A stretch of DNA of 63,705 bases from Planctomycetaceae bacterium (GTDB lineage: Bacteria; Planctomycetota; Planctomycetia; Planctomycetales; Planctomycetaceae): contig JAJDEJ010000343.1 in assembly GCA_029259815.1 (NCBI GenBank), positions 1 through 63,705 on the forward strand, read 5' to 3'. Of the stretch, positions 42,742 to 51,897 are shown one piece after another. The translations under genes were made by a program, and so were the position numbers. Below the pieces are notes generated by a model. It was not told where the DNA came from, searched no databases, and was given only the letters and a program-made list of their open reading frames with translations. Each line of letters begins with the position of its first letter. The stretch's first letter is position 1.

Positions 42742-43815
42742 ATGCAATCCTTACGATACGCAGTCATTGGGGCGGGAGCACTCGGTCGGCATCACGCCCG
42801 GATTGCGGCCGGGATTGAGGGTGTCGAACTCGTCGCTGTCGCTGAGCCAAACGCCGAGCAGGGACAAGCGGTCGCGTCCGACAACAACTCGCGTTGGGTC
42901 GCTGACTATCACGACATTCTCGACTCGATCGACGCCGCGTCGATCGTGGTGCCGACTTCCATGCACCGACACATCGCCGAAGAGTGCATCGAGCGCGGCA
43001 TCGCGGTCCTTGTCGAGAAACCTCTGGCCGGTCATGTCGATGATGGTCGTGCCATTGTCGACGCCGCCCGACAGCAGGGGATCACACTGCAAGTCGGCCA
43101 CATCGAACGCTTCAACCCGGCCTTCCAGGAAGCGGCTGCCCGGGTGCACGATCCCAAATACCTGCGAGTCGAACGCTTTAGCCCGTATGCCTTTCGGTCG
43201 ATGGATATCAGCGTCGTCCACGACCTGATGATTCACGACCTCGATCTCGTGCTGACGTTGACGGCATCACCGGTCACCCACGTCGACGCATTCGGCATCT
43301 GTCTTCTCGGTGGACATGCAGACGCCGTGCAGGCGCGACTCAAGTTTGCCAACGGGTGCGTTGCCGACCTGTCTGCCAACCGGGTGAATCCCGAGTTCCG
43401 ACGACGCATTCAGGCGTGGTCTGCGGAGGGCTGCGTGACGGCCGACCTGCACAATCGCGAAGTCACCCACTATCGGCCTTCCGACAAGTTGCTGAACGGT
43501 GCCTCACCGCACGCGATTGCACAACTCCCCGGAACCAACATTCCACAATTGAAAGAGGCCGTCTTCGGCGAGTACATCGAGACCGATCAACCGCAGATCG
43601 AAGACTGTGACCAACTCACTGCAGAGATTGGTCACTTTGTCGGTTGCATTCGCAGCGGGACTCAACCGCTTGTCGATGGCCCAGCTGGATTGGCAGCTCT
43701 GGATGTCGCTGATCGGGTCTTGGCCTGTGTGGATGCCCACAGCTGGAATGGGAACGCCGTCGGTCCAACCGGTCCGCATGTCGACCAGACGCGCAGCACA
43801 CGCCGCGCGGCGTGA
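42742..43815 (+). CDS. Gfo/Idh/MocA-family NAD(P)-dependent oxidoreductase
   Basis: 357 residues from ATG 42742 (strong G-run, GGGGGGG, upstream). Rossmann start RYAVIGAGALGRHHARIA, then VVPTSMHRHIA, the EKPLAG motif with catalytic-type Lys (VLVEKPLAG) and GHIERFNPAF. Located directly after lpxA, as in many gram-negatives where such an enzyme (GnnA) oxidises UDP-GlcNAc at C3 before a DegT-type aminotransferase (GnnB). The DegT gene at 22406 may supply the second step; that link is inference. Confidence 0.85.
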   Translation: MQSLRYAVIGAGALGRHHARIAAGIEGVELVAVAEPNAEQGQAVASDNNSRWVADYHDILDSIDAASIVVPTSMHRHIAEECIERGIAVLVEKPLAGHVDDGRAIVDAARQQGITLQVGHIERFNPAFQEAAARVHDPKYLRVERFSPYAFRSMDISVVHDLMIHDLDLVLTLTASPVTHVDAFGICLLGGHADAVQARLKFANGCVADLSANRVNPEFRRRIQAWSAEGCVTADLHNREVTHYRPSDKLLNGASPHAIAQLPGTNIPQLKEAVFGEYIETDQPQIEDCDQLTAEIGHFVGCIRSGTQPLVDGPAGLAALDVADRVLACVDAHSWNGNAVGPTGPHVDQTRSTRRAA

Positions 43816-43903
43816 GACAAAGTCGCCGTCACGCAGTGGACGTGGGATCGATTGCTGTCTTGTTTTGTCACGCAGCTTTGGCATGCAGCGATTTTCCAGA
43901 TTC

Positions 43904-44003
43904 GTCATTCCCGCGCAGGCGGGAATCCAGACGGCATTGGGTCGCTGGGCACGTTTGGACAACCCTGTAGCGCTCACTGGATTTCCGCCTGCGCGCGGAT
44001 GAC
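43904..44003. repeat. CATTCCCGCGCAGGCGGGAATCC-type inverted repeat
   Basis: Left arm 43904-43930 begins GTCATTCCCGCGCAGGCGGG and pairs with 43977-44003 at about 23 of 27 positions; loop 46 bases. Each arm itself contains the small palindrome CCCGCGCAGGCGGG-type hairpin. Widely known dispersed repeat style in proteobacteria and planctomycetes. Between two convergent genes. Confidence 0.65.
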
Positions 44004-44071
44004 AAGAAGTTGGTTCGAATTGAAAAACCGACGAGAGGACTGATATTCATCCCGCGCCCTGAGCGTGACGG

Positions 44072-45004
44072 CTACCTTAGCCGCACGGCATAGAGCACGC
44101 GGTGCGCCCATTGCAATTGGTCGATCGGGAACTGCTGCACCTCATACCGCTCGTTGATCGGCACCAGCGTGATGTCATTCCCCGTGTGCTGGAAGAGCTT
44201 GCAGTTGACACCGATCTGCCCTCGCTGTCGCGCCACACACGGATACCCTGGCGTCGCGGGTTCATCAGCGGCAGTCACAACGATGTCGCCATCCTCATAG
44301 CGGGGCGACATGCTGTCGCCGTCGATTCGCCACGCGACCGCTTGAGGATGCGGATTGCGGATCGCTGCCCCGGAGAGGAATTCCAGGAAACCGCCGTCAT
44401 CGGGACGTGAGAGTTGAACGAGAGCAATTTGCTGGGCTTCAGTGACTCCGGTGGTCTTGAGGGACTCGGCTCGGGCGACCGATCGCTGTTCGTAGTTGGA
44501 CATCAAGACTTCGAGTTGTGCGTCTGCCTCCGGACCACCTGTTGTGGTGTCCAACTCCTCCCAGAACCTCGCCATCCCTGCAGCGGTCGATCCCACGAGT
44601 GGAATCAAGTCCTCAGGAGCGACCGAAGGTGATACTTCTCTCTGCGGCACCGACTCCGGCTGCGACAACAGATCGAGCAGATTCTCCAAATGCTCAGCCG
44701 CGCCCGGTCGACGGTTGAGCAAAGTTCTGACCCGCTGCACAAGCTCAATCACTCGTGGTGATTCGGTGGTCGGTCCCACCTCTCGTGGTCCGTCACCGGT
44801 CAACAGCCACTCGATTCGCGTGCTAGTGACCTTGGCAGCTCGGAGCAGGATATCCGCCGGAGGCACCCGGTCGCGTTCGTAGCGGTCGTACGTGCTGGCT
44901 CTGATTCCTAAGTCGCGAGCAAACCTAGACTTGCCACGAATTCCGTAGTGCAGCTCGCGGATGAGAGCAAGTCGTTCCGGGATTTGACGGCCAACAATAT
45001 CCAC
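44072..45004 (-). CDS. LexA/CI-like regulator (HTH plus S24 peptidase)
   Basis: 310 residues from GTG at 45002-45004; the open frame extends further but would collide with a divergent gene. N-terminal Xre-like helix-turn-helix (GKSRFARDLGIRASTYDRYER). C-terminal S24 domain with GDSMSPRYEDGDIVV (Ser231) and VNCKLFQHTG (Lys269), the Ser-Lys dyad of autocleaving repressors. A possible Ala-Gly cleavage site is PLVGSTAAGMA (142-143), but it lies about 88 residues before the Ser instead of about 35 as in LexA. Likely a damage- or stress-responsive repressor. Confidence 0.82.
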   Translation of the reverse strand: MDIVGRQIPERLALIRELHYGIRGKSRFARDLGIRASTYDRYERDRVPPADILLRAAKVTSTRIEWLLTGDGPREVGPTTESPRVIELVQRVRTLLNRRPGAAEHLENLLDLLSQPESVPQREVSPSVAPEDLIPLVGSTAAGMARFWEELDTTTGGPEADAQLEVLMSNYEQRSVARAESLKTTGVTEAQQIALVQLSRPDDGGFLEFLSGAAIRNPHPQAVAWRIDGDSMSPRYEDGDIVVTAADEPATPGYPCVARQRGQIGVNCKLFQHTGNDITLVPINERYEVQQFPIDQLQWAHRVLYAVRLR

Positions 45005-45095
45005 GATCGCGTGAATCCATTGACTGGTTGACGCAAATGGGTAAGACTGTGTGGGGCATGAACAGCATAACGAGTCGTAGATCGGAACGATACAG

Positions 45096-45269
45096 ATGGC
45101 CACCAAAGCCCCCACGCGTCGCTCTCGAAAGCAGCCAGATCGTGGCACACCGAACGCATCGCTGGACACGATCCTCAGAGATCTGGAAGGCCTCCAGCAA
45201 CTGTATCAGTTTCAGTCGACGTTGATTCAGGCGGCGATCAAACAGGTGAAGCAGTTGGACGCCAAGTAG
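45096..45269 (+). CDS. Small 57-residue protein divergent from the S24 regulator
   Basis: ATG at 45096, stop TAG at 45267-45269. Starts MATKAPTRRSRKQPDRG, a basic tail, then a helical, leucine-rich stretch (LDTILRDLEGLQQLYQFQST) that could form a coiled coil. It ends 12 bases before the bcp stop on the other strand. The 91-base intergenic region to the regulator, including TTGACTGGTTGACG, could be regulated by it. Could be a nucleic-acid-binding effector; no homologue recognised. Confidence 0.5.
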   Translation: MATKAPTRRSRKQPDRGTPNASLDTILRDLEGLQQLYQFQSTLIQAAIKQVKQLDAK

Positions 45270-45281
45270 GCTTCGTACGTT

Positions 45282-45767
45282 CTACGTGTCCAACTCAGCC
45301 AGCGCTTCGGTGACGGCATCGACGTGTCCGGCGACTTTCACCTTCGGCCAGACAGCGGCAACCTTGCCCTGTTTGTCGATCAGGAACGTCGCCCGCTGAA
45401 TGCCCATGTAGGTCTTGCCGTAATTCTGCTTTTCGACCCACACGCCGTACTTCTCGCACACGGCATGATCCTCATCCGAGAGCAGCGGGAAGGACAGGTT
45501 GAACTTGGCAACGAACTTCTCATGCGAAGCGATGCTGTCCGTGCTGACACCAAGCACGACAGTGTCCATGCCTTGTAGTCGAGCCATGTTTTCTTGGAAG
45601 TCGCACGCCTCGGTTGTGCAGCCGGGGGTGTTATCCCTCGGATAGAAGTACAGAACGACGTTCTGCTCCCCTTTGAATTGACTCAGGCGGACCTTGCCCT
45701 CTGGCACAGCGGGCAAGGTGAAGGCGGGGGCGCGTTTCCCCACGGCGGGCATCTGTGTGTCTGACAT
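45282..45767 (-). CDS. bcp: Thiol peroxidase, Bcp/PrxQ type
   Basis: 161 residues. Peroxiredoxin reducing hydroperoxides with thioredoxin. YFYPRDNTPGCTTEACDFQ shows the peroxidatic C50 and resolving C55 of PrxQ proteins, and GKRAPAFTLPA the N-terminal start. FPLLSDEDHAVCEKYGVWVEK and NYGKTYMGIQRATFLIDKQG complete the fold. Normal length. Confidence 0.95.
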   Translation of the reverse strand: MSDTQMPAVGKRAPAFTLPAVPEGKVRLSQFKGEQNVVLYFYPRDNTPGCTTEACDFQENMARLQGMDTVVLGVSTDSIASHEKFVAKFNLSFPLLSDEDHAVCEKYGVWVEKQNYGKTYMGIQRATFLIDKQGKVAAVWPKVKVAGHVDAVTEALAELDT

Positions 45768-45984
45768 GGTGAATGACTGGCTGATGATTCTGGGTGCGAC
45801 AGGAGTTCAGAGATTCTAGCCGTTGAGTGTGAGTCGTCCATGAGAATGGGTCAAATCAATGGCGATTCTCACTCTGCGGTTTTCGAATGCGACGACCAGA
45901 GAGGCCGCTCCGGTCGACGTTCGCTGACGATGCGGGTATGCTGGAGAGAAGGCAAGGCCACCGTATTCAATGAGGGGTTTCGGC

Positions 45985-46521
45985 ATGTCGGACGCTTCCA
46001 CGACTTTGCTGGTTGGTCGTCACAATGAGACCATCGTCATCCGTGTGGGTGGTCGAGTGACGGCTGAGTTCTGTCCCGCATTGAAGGCATTCTGCAACGA
46101 GGCTGGTCAGACTTCCTGCGAGGAAGTGCACGTCCATCTGCAGGAGTGTCTGTACTTTGACAGCACTTTTCTCGGCACACTCTTGTGCCTGCGAGGACGG
46201 TTTGGTGAAGACAATATCGTCCTTGTGTCTCCCTGTGAGGAGTGCCTGGAAGGTTTGAAACGCATGGGGGCTCATGTCCTGTTCTCCATCTGCGACGAGC
46301 CATTGCCGGACGACGTCGAATGGACATCGCTGACCGAGCGTGTTGCGAGCCGGGATACGTTCGACTTTCAGCACAACGTCGTCGAGGCCCACGTTGAATT
46401 GGCTCGCACGCCCGGTCCCATGCAGAAGGTCTACGAGCCGATCGCTCGACAGGCACAGAAAGAGTTCGAGGAGAAACACGGCTGGGATACGGAAACCGTT
46501 AAGATTCCTCGTCCCAAATGA
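45985..46521 (+). CDS. STAS-domain protein (anti-sigma factor antagonist-like)
   Basis: 178 residues from ATG 45985 with GAGGGG 8-13 bases upstream. Residues 10-100 fit a STAS fold (ETIVIRVGGRVTAEFCPAL, VHVHLQECLYFDSTFLGTLL), including the DS/T site that is phosphorylated in SpoIIAA-type proteins. A charged C-terminal extension of about 70 residues (PDDVEWTSLTERV to WDTETVKIPRPK) is unusual. No cognate kinase or sigma factor is adjacent. Confidence 0.8.
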   Translation: MSDASTTLLVGRHNETIVIRVGGRVTAEFCPALKAFCNEAGQTSCEEVHVHLQECLYFDSTFLGTLLCLRGRFGEDNIVLVSPCEECLEGLKRMGAHVLFSICDEPLPDDVEWTSLTERVASRDTFDFQHNVVEAHVELARTPGPMQKVYEPIARQAQKEFEEKHGWDTETVKIPRPK

Positions 46522-46525
46522 AGCC

Positions 46526-46600
46526 GGGGTCAGGCACCATTTCGTCCGAGATGTTTTCAATCGTTCATCGACTGACAGCGACGAATTGGTGCCTGACCCC
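46526..46600. repeat. GGGGTCAGGCACCA palindrome
   Basis: GGGGTCAGGCACCATTTCGT (46526-46545) pairs with 46581-46600 at 19 of 20 positions with a 35-base loop. Starts four bases after the STAS stop. A related half-site lies at 58669-58688. Dispersed repeat type I associate with planctomycetes; could also terminate transcription. Confidence 0.7.
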
Positions 46601-46743
46601 CTCTCGTTCCACGAATTCTCGACAACGTCAGGATTTCGGTGATCCGTTCTCAACTCTTCTCCGTTGCTTCGGATCGAAGGATGCTCGAATGTCGCAGAGG
46701 ACGAGTGTCTGATCCCCAATTCCTACGACTTTGATTACCCCTC

Positions 46744-47145
46744 ATGGAAATCAGCGACGACGAACTGTTGGCCTACCTCGACGAGCAACTCCCTGCGGAG
46801 CGTGCCGCCGCCGTCGAGAAGGAGTTGCGATCGTCATCTGTGCTCAGACAACAGACGGCTTTGCTTGTCCGACGTCGCGACCAGGGAGGACACACGGTCG
46901 GCGAGATCTGGCGGCGAAACCGGCTGAGCTGTCTCTCACGCAGCCAACTGGGCGGCTACCTTCTCGACACAGCCAGCAACGACGTGGCGGACTATATTGA
47001 ATTCCACCTCCGCACCATCGGCTGCCGTCTCTGCGCAGCCAACCTCAACGATCTCCGCGAATCGAGCCAACCCACCCCCGACTCCACCCGCCGCCGCCGC
47101 AAGTTCTTCGAGTCGTCTGCAGGGAATCTCACGTCGTCGCGTTGA
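46744..47145 (+). CDS. Zinc-finger/anti-sigma-like small protein
   Basis: 133 residues: MEISDDELLAYLDEQLPAER resembles the N-terminal helices of anti-sigma and zf-HC2 proteins, and HLRTIGCRLCAANLNDL supplies a HxxxCxxC-type cluster near the middle. The tail is Ser/Arg-rich (STRRRRKFFESS). No membrane helix, so not a classical transmembrane anti-sigma factor. No sigma factor gene is adjacent. Confidence 0.65.
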   Translation: MEISDDELLAYLDEQLPAERAAAVEKELRSSSVLRQQTALLVRRRDQGGHTVGEIWRRNRLSCLSRSQLGGYLLDTASNDVADYIEFHLRTIGCRLCAANLNDLRESSQPTPDSTRRRRKFFESSAGNLTSSR

Positions 47146-47157
47146 TGGTTGTCAGTG

Positions 47158-50100
47158 CTAATCGGTCAGTTCGATCCGGACATCGCTGATGCGGATCGAC
47201 GCTGGCTTCTCTTGTTCTGCGAGGAGTTCGATGCCGAATCCGCTGGGAGCGTATTCGATGACGTCTGCCGTCCATTCCACATGTTCGATCGGCTGGAGCT
47301 GATCTTGGTCGGGACCACGCGCTATCGCGAAGTCGATCTGATTGTTGACCGGACGCGCTCGCTCCTGGTACGTGTTGCCACGATATTTGGAGACATGATA
47401 CTCATTCAGTTCGTAAAAGAAGTGCAGGCTGTCTCTGAGTGCTCGGGTGTGCGTGTGAATCCAGAGTTTCTCGGGGGCCTGCTCGAGTTTGATCGTGCCT
47501 GAGATCCGTGCTTGTTCTAATCCGAAGGGAAAGAGAATCAGACTTGCATTGCCCGGATCCAGTTGGCAGATCAAATCACCGTCTTCCACGGACCACGACT
47601 CGTCGATCCCCAGAAAAGTCTGCGTGATGTCCTCAGGAGACAAAGTGATCGATCGCGTCTCCTTGAGCTTGCGGCCCAGCTTGATCGCCGCGCCGATGCG
47701 TTGCATGTCCTTAACGATCTCTTCGCGGTCGTCGGTCACTTCCGCGATGGTCGCTTCGGCACCGTCGAGGTCTCCAACGTCCATCAAGGCGCTGACTTTG
47801 GCGATGATCTGTTTTTGCCCTTCCCCTGCCTTGGCGTAAATGAGGTCGCGCACAAAATCGAGATTGTAGCCATCGGTGAACACCCGGTTGTCAGGGCCTT
47901 CCTTTTCCACATATTGCACGGCGTCGAACGCGTCCTCGAAGTGACCGCCATAGGCTCCATATTCGGCTCGCAGGCTTTTGCCATATTTTTGTATACTTGG
48001 ATCGTCATGGGCCTCGAGGGTTTCGATATACACGAGGATCGTCTCCCAGAGATCGGCTGCCTCGATTGCTGTCCGCATGACCGCTTGATTTCTGGGAACA
48101 GTGATCAAATCGACGATGGCTAGTCGTCCGATCTCAGGGATGTTTTCTTCCCAGAATTCCGTCTCGAAACAGAGTCGAGCGAAGGCGAGCAGATCTTGTC
48201 GTGATCCTCCCCATCGCGACTGGACTGTTTGGAATCGCCGGCTGTAAGGGTCATGGCAACGCGGTCTCAGAGCGATGGCATCCTCGAAATGCCGACGAAT
48301 GTAATCTTCGCCCGCTCCGGCAGTCATTCCGACGGTGATGAGGACGGAGTGGGCTTCCCAGCCACGCGGATTGATCTCCAGTGCTTGCTCCAGTTCCTGT
48401 TGGGCGATGCTGATTCGCTCGCCGAAAAGACGCCACCCCTCAACGGTGACATCTTTTGCCCAGCCATTTCCTCGAGCCTGCCATGCCCACTGCACAAGAA
48501 AGTCTGCCCGTTGCTGACCACCCGTATAGGTGGGATCTGCTTTTCGCCACGCGTCCAGGATACACCCAGTAAGTTCCGGCTTGTGCATATCTTTGGAGAT
48601 GAAGGCCAGTGCGCTGAAGTAGTACGTGTCATTGGGGAAATCCGGCGCGTACTCCAGTGCTCGCATGAAGGAGTCGCTGGAAGAATTCTCACGGACTGAT
48701 GCTTGCACGGGAAAACGCTCGCAGTGGAGTTCATCTTGGGTTTGCTCGAACTTCTCAAGTGCCGGTCCCGGGGGGTTACTCTCGAACACAAAGAGTTCCC
48801 AAGCTGGCAGGCACAGCGGGTTGCGATCGAGGAATGCTGTCAGATCGGCGTTGTCCTCACCGAAGGCATACTGATAGACAAACTGTGTCAAAGCAGTCGC
48901 ATCCTGAGGCTCACTCAATTGCGGTGTCATCACATATGCGATCTCATCTGCTTTCAGGTCGGCATTGAGATGCTCAAGCACTTCGCGAGCGATGAGGTTC
49001 GGGATGGTAACCAACTCCGATAAGGTCAACGTATGCACTGTCTCGTCGGTCGACTCTTGGTCGCTGACGTTATGGACCCTCAACGTCAGCAACCATTCGT
49101 CTCCCTCACCGGTCAGTACGGGAAGGACATACTCATCGATGCCGAGCGTGCTCAGGCAAAGGTTGACCGTTTCGTCGTCGATTTTCACAGCGGGCTTGAA
49201 ACATCCGGCCGATAACAGTCGGTGTCGCACGTTCGGCAGGCTGATCTGCATCCGTCGATGAGGCGTGTACGCCGTAAGAAAACTCGCCACGCTTGAGAAC
49301 CCGACTCCGTCGTCCCGGACATGCCGCTCGCTGTCGACGACCGGAAAGATGACGACGGGTGACAATAGTTTCCGGGCTGGTTTTGCCAAGGCCGCATCTA
49401 ATTCAGTGATGAGGTCATCTTCAGTGAGCAGGTCGACCTCATCAAGCCCATGAGCCAGCGGTGATTTCATTTCACCGGTGGTTGGTGTCAGCGTTCTGAC
49501 GACTCGAAAGCTGAGCCATTCCCAAGCTGCGCCTGCTGAATGTCGATACGCAGATCTGGCATAAGCTGCTCCCTCCTTGGCCGACCCTCCTCGGATGACG
49601 TTCATGTGTGTGCTTCCTCGCATGCGATCGAGACACCACTCCCAAGCGTTTCCATGTGTGTCGTAGAGACCGAATGGATTTGGGGCGTACGATCCCACTG
49701 GTCTTAACTTTGCATCATGCCGCTTCGGGTGAGGACCTGGGATCCCGTAGGGATCCATGAGATGGAAATTCGCATCTTCGGCCGCACATTGATCACCAAA
49801 ATAGAACGCGGTCGTTGTTCCCGCACGGCAGGCATACTCCCATTCGGCCTCGGTCGGCAAGCGGTATGTCTCCCCTTCCGCTTCGCTCAGTCGTCGACAA
49901 AACTCGTCGACTTGATCGATCGAGACATTTGTCACCGGCAGTGTCGGACCACGATCGGCAGACTGATTCTCGCCCATCACAGACTCGTACTGCTCTTGTG
50001 TGACTTCGTGAGTACCGATGTAGAATGGCTCCTCGATGGTCATCATTCGCTGAAACTCACCTGCACTCCGGTGTTTCTCAGTGTCTGGAGATCCCATCAG

Positions 50101-50355
50101 GAACTCCCCGGCGGGCACCTTGACAAGCGTCATGCCCTGCGAATTCTCAATTGACTCCAATTTGGTGGGTGGAACAACGGGCTTTAGAGTCTGTTGAGTT
50201 GTCCGGGGAGACTGATCCGGGGGCATCACGTCGGATTCAATTTCTTCACTCGAATCGCAGCCCTCCATCATCATGATGATGAACAAGAGCCAGAACGTCA
50301 CAACGCGACAGCGAATCCCGTGTGATCGTGATAGACAGACGGGCAGCGCAGGCAT
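47158..50355 (-). CDS. Large lipoprotein with FGE/SUMF1 domain and helical extension
   Basis: 1065 residues from ATG 50353-50355 (GGAG 8 bases upstream). Lipoprotein signal ends in the lipobox MMEGC. Residues about 70-300 are a formylglycine-generating-enzyme-like domain: VPAGEFLMGSP, THEVTQEQYESVMG, YRLPTEAEWEYACRAGTTT, GNAWEWCLDRMRG, VIRGGSAKEGAAYARSA. The remaining 750 residues are mostly helical repeats (TPR-like, e.g. ALEINPRGWEAHSVLI) and a C-terminal beta domain ending in VRIELTD. The two FGE active-site Cys are not obvious, so it may be a structural relative rather than a sulfatase activator. Confidence 0.8.
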   Translation of the reverse strand: MPALPVCLSRSHGIRCRVVTFWLLFIIMMMEGCDSSEEIESDVMPPDQSPRTTQQTLKPVVPPTKLESIENSQGMTLVKVPAGEFLMGSPDTEKHRSAGEFQRMMTIEEPFYIGTHEVTQEQYESVMGENQSADRGPTLPVTNVSIDQVDEFCRRLSEAEGETYRLPTEAEWEYACRAGTTTAFYFGDQCAAEDANFHLMDPYGIPGPHPKRHDAKLRPVGSYAPNPFGLYDTHGNAWEWCLDRMRGSTHMNVIRGGSAKEGAAYARSAYRHSAGAAWEWLSFRVVRTLTPTTGEMKSPLAHGLDEVDLLTEDDLITELDAALAKPARKLLSPVVIFPVVDSERHVRDDGVGFSSVASFLTAYTPHRRMQISLPNVRHRLLSAGCFKPAVKIDDETVNLCLSTLGIDEYVLPVLTGEGDEWLLTLRVHNVSDQESTDETVHTLTLSELVTIPNLIAREVLEHLNADLKADEIAYVMTPQLSEPQDATALTQFVYQYAFGEDNADLTAFLDRNPLCLPAWELFVFESNPPGPALEKFEQTQDELHCERFPVQASVRENSSSDSFMRALEYAPDFPNDTYYFSALAFISKDMHKPELTGCILDAWRKADPTYTGGQQRADFLVQWAWQARGNGWAKDVTVEGWRLFGERISIAQQELEQALEINPRGWEAHSVLITVGMTAGAGEDYIRRHFEDAIALRPRCHDPYSRRFQTVQSRWGGSRQDLLAFARLCFETEFWEENIPEIGRLAIVDLITVPRNQAVMRTAIEAADLWETILVYIETLEAHDDPSIQKYGKSLRAEYGAYGGHFEDAFDAVQYVEKEGPDNRVFTDGYNLDFVRDLIYAKAGEGQKQIIAKVSALMDVGDLDGAEATIAEVTDDREEIVKDMQRIGAAIKLGRKLKETRSITLSPEDITQTFLGIDESWSVEDGDLICQLDPGNASLILFPFGLEQARISGTIKLEQAPEKLWIHTHTRALRDSLHFFYELNEYHVSKYRGNTYQERARPVNNQIDFAIARGPDQDQLQPIEHVEWTADVIEYAPSGFGIELLAEQEKPASIRISDVRIELTD

Positions 50356-50577
50356 GGTCTTCTCCGTTGGCAACATCAGTGTGTAATGTTGATTTTTTAA
50401 ACGGTCGATCAGCACATCTGTTCTACCCGGTCCGAGGCGAACCTCGCAAGTTCCCGAGAGGCGGGGTACAAAGTGGCTCAGCTGTGCTCTGAGTTCGAGT
50501 TGTTGAGGAGGCTCACATCATTGGGACTCAACACAGGCCGACGTCTGCGTTCATCTGCCGAGTTGCGATCTCTGATG
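50356..50577. other. Upstream region of the FGE-type gene
   Basis: 222 bases with no gene; expected to contain the promoter of the FGE-type lipoprotein gene. Together with the pdxA remnant (50578-50721) and its trailing 66 bases it makes a 432-base stretch without an intact gene. Confidence 0.4.
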
Positions 50578-50721
50578 TCAGTTTGTGGACGTGAGACGAG
50601 CCGCGAGTTTGGTCGCTTCGATCATGCCTGTTGGATCGGCTTCGAACTTGTCGGTGATGTCGAACGCGGTGCCGTGGCTGGGGCTGGTGATGGGCAGGCC
50701 GAGGGTCACGTTCACGGCGTT
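50578..50721 (-). pseudogene. Displaced second copy of the pdxA 3' end
   Basis: On the minus strand this reads [20 protein letters not shown] then [20 protein letters not shown], ending RLTSTN and TGA, aligning with PdxA's last 46 residues ([20 protein letters not shown], then [20 protein letters not shown]) with a two-codon deletion. Upstream of it no PdxA-like sequence continues. The intact pdxA lies 1.2 kb away, beyond the acyltransferase gene. It looks like the old pdxA end left behind by an insertion, the same arrangement as at trpC. Confidence 0.85.
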
Positions 50722-50787
50722 AAATGGCACCCCTGTACCCGGCGAACATCATGAAAAGATGACGGCTGCAAAGCCGAAATCACATGG

Positions 50788-51882
50788 TTAGCCTCGCGAC
50801 TTCACGACCGAAGATTCTTTCTGATAGGGGAAATAGACCTTCAGTCGATTCATCGGTGCCTCAATGAGGTGCCAGGACAGCCAGGCGATGACGAACGTGC
50901 AGACTGTGTTGCAAGCGAAGCCGACGATTCCGCTGTGAAGCTCCAATGAGATGGAAAGCGATCTGAACACTGTCCGCACGAGTTGAGGAGCCAGCAGATG
51001 GTACAAGTAGAGACCGTAGCTCAATTCGCCACATCGCTGCAGTCCACGATTGCTGCAGATGCGACCAAACACGCCTGAAAACTCTCCGGTTCCTCGGTCG
51101 ACCAGCCACACGAATGAAAGGATCATGGATGTTCGTATCAACACGAACATCAATGGATGTTTCCACAACTCGGCGCTGTCGATCGCAATCAGCAGGACGA
51201 ATGCCAGGCCACATCCGAAGGACGCTTGCAAAACTATCGGGAGGTGTTTGCTCTGCTCAAATTTCAAAATGGCTAACACGGACCCTGCGGAGATTCCCAT
51301 GAAGGCAGGGATGGGAAGCAGTCCAATCAGGTTGAGAGAGGGGGCCAAAAAACACACCCCGACATAAGTCGCAAATGAGACGGCGACGACGCAGCCTGCG
51401 ACACGAAGCATGAGAGTCACTGGCAAGAGGGTCACCCAGGGCCAGACGAGATAGTACTGCTCCTCAACGGACAGCGACCACAGATGGGACGCAGGCCCAG
51501 CAAAGTCTTGCCGGGAGAAAAAATAAAAGTTGGACAGATAGAAGACGTGCCAGTGAATCGATTCGACGAATGGCCAATACCCTCGAAAATATGAGAACAA
51601 CAACAACGCGTAGTATGCTGGGAAGATTCGCAGAGCGCGTCGGACTATGAAATTGCGGATCGTGTAGAACGCATCAGTGCGGACAGGTGTTCCATGAAGC
51701 GCATTCAAAAGAATGCGAGTGATGAGATACCCGGAGAGCACAAAGAACAGCTGGACACCCATGGTTCCCCAGGGGACGTTGAAGTGATAGGTCTTTGGCG
51801 TCCAATGGCTGTACATCACCGCAACCACTGCAAAGGCCCGCAGCGCATCCAGATGCGGCATGTACGAAAGGCTATGAGACAT
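50788..51882 (-). CDS. Acyltransferase 3 (OafA/YrhL-type) membrane protein
   Basis: 364 residues with about ten membrane helices. Motifs of O-acyltransferases: HLDALRAFAVVAVMYSHW with the conserved His, GVQLFFVLSGYLITRIL, RRALRIFPAYYALLL, HLWSLSVEEQYYLVWP. Transfers acetyl or other acyl groups to surface polysaccharide or lipid head groups. Starts 15 bases after the pdxA stop, same strand. G+C in sampled lines is about 45-48%, lower than pdxA (about 60%), which with the flanking pdxA remnant points to acquisition. Confidence 0.88.
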   Translation of the reverse strand: MSHSLSYMPHLDALRAFAVVAVMYSHWTPKTYHFNVPWGTMGVQLFFVLSGYLITRILLNALHGTPVRTDAFYTIRNFIVRRALRIFPAYYALLLFSYFRGYWPFVESIHWHVFYLSNFYFFSRQDFAGPASHLWSLSVEEQYYLVWPWVTLLPVTLMLRVAGCVVAVSFATYVGVCFLAPSLNLIGLLPIPAFMGISAGSVLAILKFEQSKHLPIVLQASFGCGLAFVLLIAIDSAELWKHPLMFVLIRTSMILSFVWLVDRGTGEFSGVFGRICSNRGLQRCGELSYGLYLYHLLAPQLVRTVFRSLSISLELHSGIVGFACNTVCTFVIAWLSWHLIEAPMNRLKVYFPYQKESSVVKSRG

Positions 51883-51897
51883 GGTGATCCGGCATTG

